A DNA stretch of 64,000 nt, from positions 21,419 to 85,418 of the forward strand of contig SIAO01000004.1 of assembly GCA_009691765.1 (NCBI GenBank), written 5' to 3'. Numbering within the stretch: the stretch's first letter is position 1; each line of letters begins with the position of its first letter. This DNA comes from Planctomycetota bacterium (GTDB taxonomy: Bacteria; Planctomycetota; GCA-002687715). The notes beneath the pieces are model-generated. The model was not told the origin of the DNA. It worked only from the letters and a program-made list of their open reading frames with translations, and ran no database searches. The position numbers and the translations under genes were made by a program. Shown in pieces: positions 63,888-64,000 of this stretch.

Positions 63888-64000
63888 TCAGCCCCCCACC
63901 TTCGCGAGCGCGGCCTTACCGTCACTCTTCTCTGGCGTTCGTAATGCCATCTGCAGATCAAGCGCCACGGTCCAAGCGGGGCGCCCATCCTGCATCTGCA
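63888..64000 (-). CDS. C-terminal end of a PilN-like gene (runs off the right edge)
   Basis: The last 36 codons of a minus-strand frame end at 63888, three bases before the PilO/P start. The visible peptide (WTVALDLQMALRTPEKSDGK) fits the end of a PilN C-terminal strand plus tail, and the position (before PilO, PilP, PilQ) fits PilN. The assignment rests mainly on gene order. Confidence 0.5.
   Translation of the reverse strand, partial: QMQDGRPAWTVALDLQMALRTPEKSDGKAALAKVGG

Noticed and set aside
1..64000. Insertion sequences, prophage, CRISPR arrays, integrons
   Set aside because: No transposase, integrase, cas gene, spaced repeat array or long terminal inverted repeats was seen anywhere.

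Overview
The window is a GC-rich (about 60% by eye), densely coded chromosomal stretch from a Gram-negative bacterium, most likely a member of the Planctomycetota. The outer membrane is indicated by KDO-8-phosphate synthase, an OmpA-type lipoprotein, a secretin and lipoprotein signals. The planctomycete lean comes from the secreted kelch, beta-propeller, SUMF1-type and terpenoid-cyclase-fold proteins, an EF-G paralogue and scattered type IV pilus loci. No rRNA is present, so the assignment is an inference. I saw no insertion sequence, prophage or CRISPR array.

Layout. 1-10.3 kb: a cut-off B12-binding radical SAM protein, a glycosyltransferase, an ABC-2 exporter with a membrane partner, a secreted amidohydrolase, a PP2C phosphatase, two overlapping family-2 glycosyltransferases and a kelch protein. 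10.3-16.5 kb: a likely lipid region with an extended SDR divergent from an alpha-oxoamine synthase (serine palmitoyltransferase-like) and a YghO-like GNAT protein. This matches the three activities of bacterial ceramide synthesis. A metzincin fusion and an AUR1-like PAP2 membrane protein follow. 16.5-22.2 kb: rluD-prkA-yeaH-spoVR in one overlapping run. 22.2-26.6 kb: a clear cobalamin riboswitch ahead of a secreted beta-propeller, then a strongly structured leader (or small RNA) with its own promoter ahead of a SUMF1-domain protein. 26.7-38.9 kb: a 975-residue secreted protein, valS, a lipid-kinase/kdsA pair, tRNA-Glu, gltX, tRNA-Cys, a cysteine desulfurase and ETF-ubiquinone oxidoreductase.

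38.9-51.7 kb, all minus strand: DHH phosphoesterase and HEAT protein, then pilin, TPR-like protein, pilC and pilT, then the EF-G paralogue, OmpA lipoprotein, prepilin peptidase and a large Ig-like lipoprotein. 52-60.4 kb, minus strand: rng, rplU, rpmA, obgE, a second PilT-like ATPase, a GspC-like PDZ protein, coaX, an MnmE-like GTPase and a pyrB fused to a PyrI-type zinc domain. 60.8-64 kb, minus strand: a secretin, a PilO/PilP-like fusion and the end of a PilN-like gene.

How the genes fit together: the pilus parts (pilin, PilC, two retraction-type ATPases, prepilin peptidase, GspC-like, PilN/O/P/Q-like) form an envelope-spanning machine spread over three nearby clusters, with no extension ATPase (PilB) visible. 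Several translational overlaps (ATGA, GTGA, TGATG) show tight coupling. The points most worth a second look are the B12-controlled beta-propeller, the riboswitch-like leader before the SUMF1 gene, the candidate ceramide cluster, the substrate-binding/metzincin fusion and the PyrB-zinc fusion.
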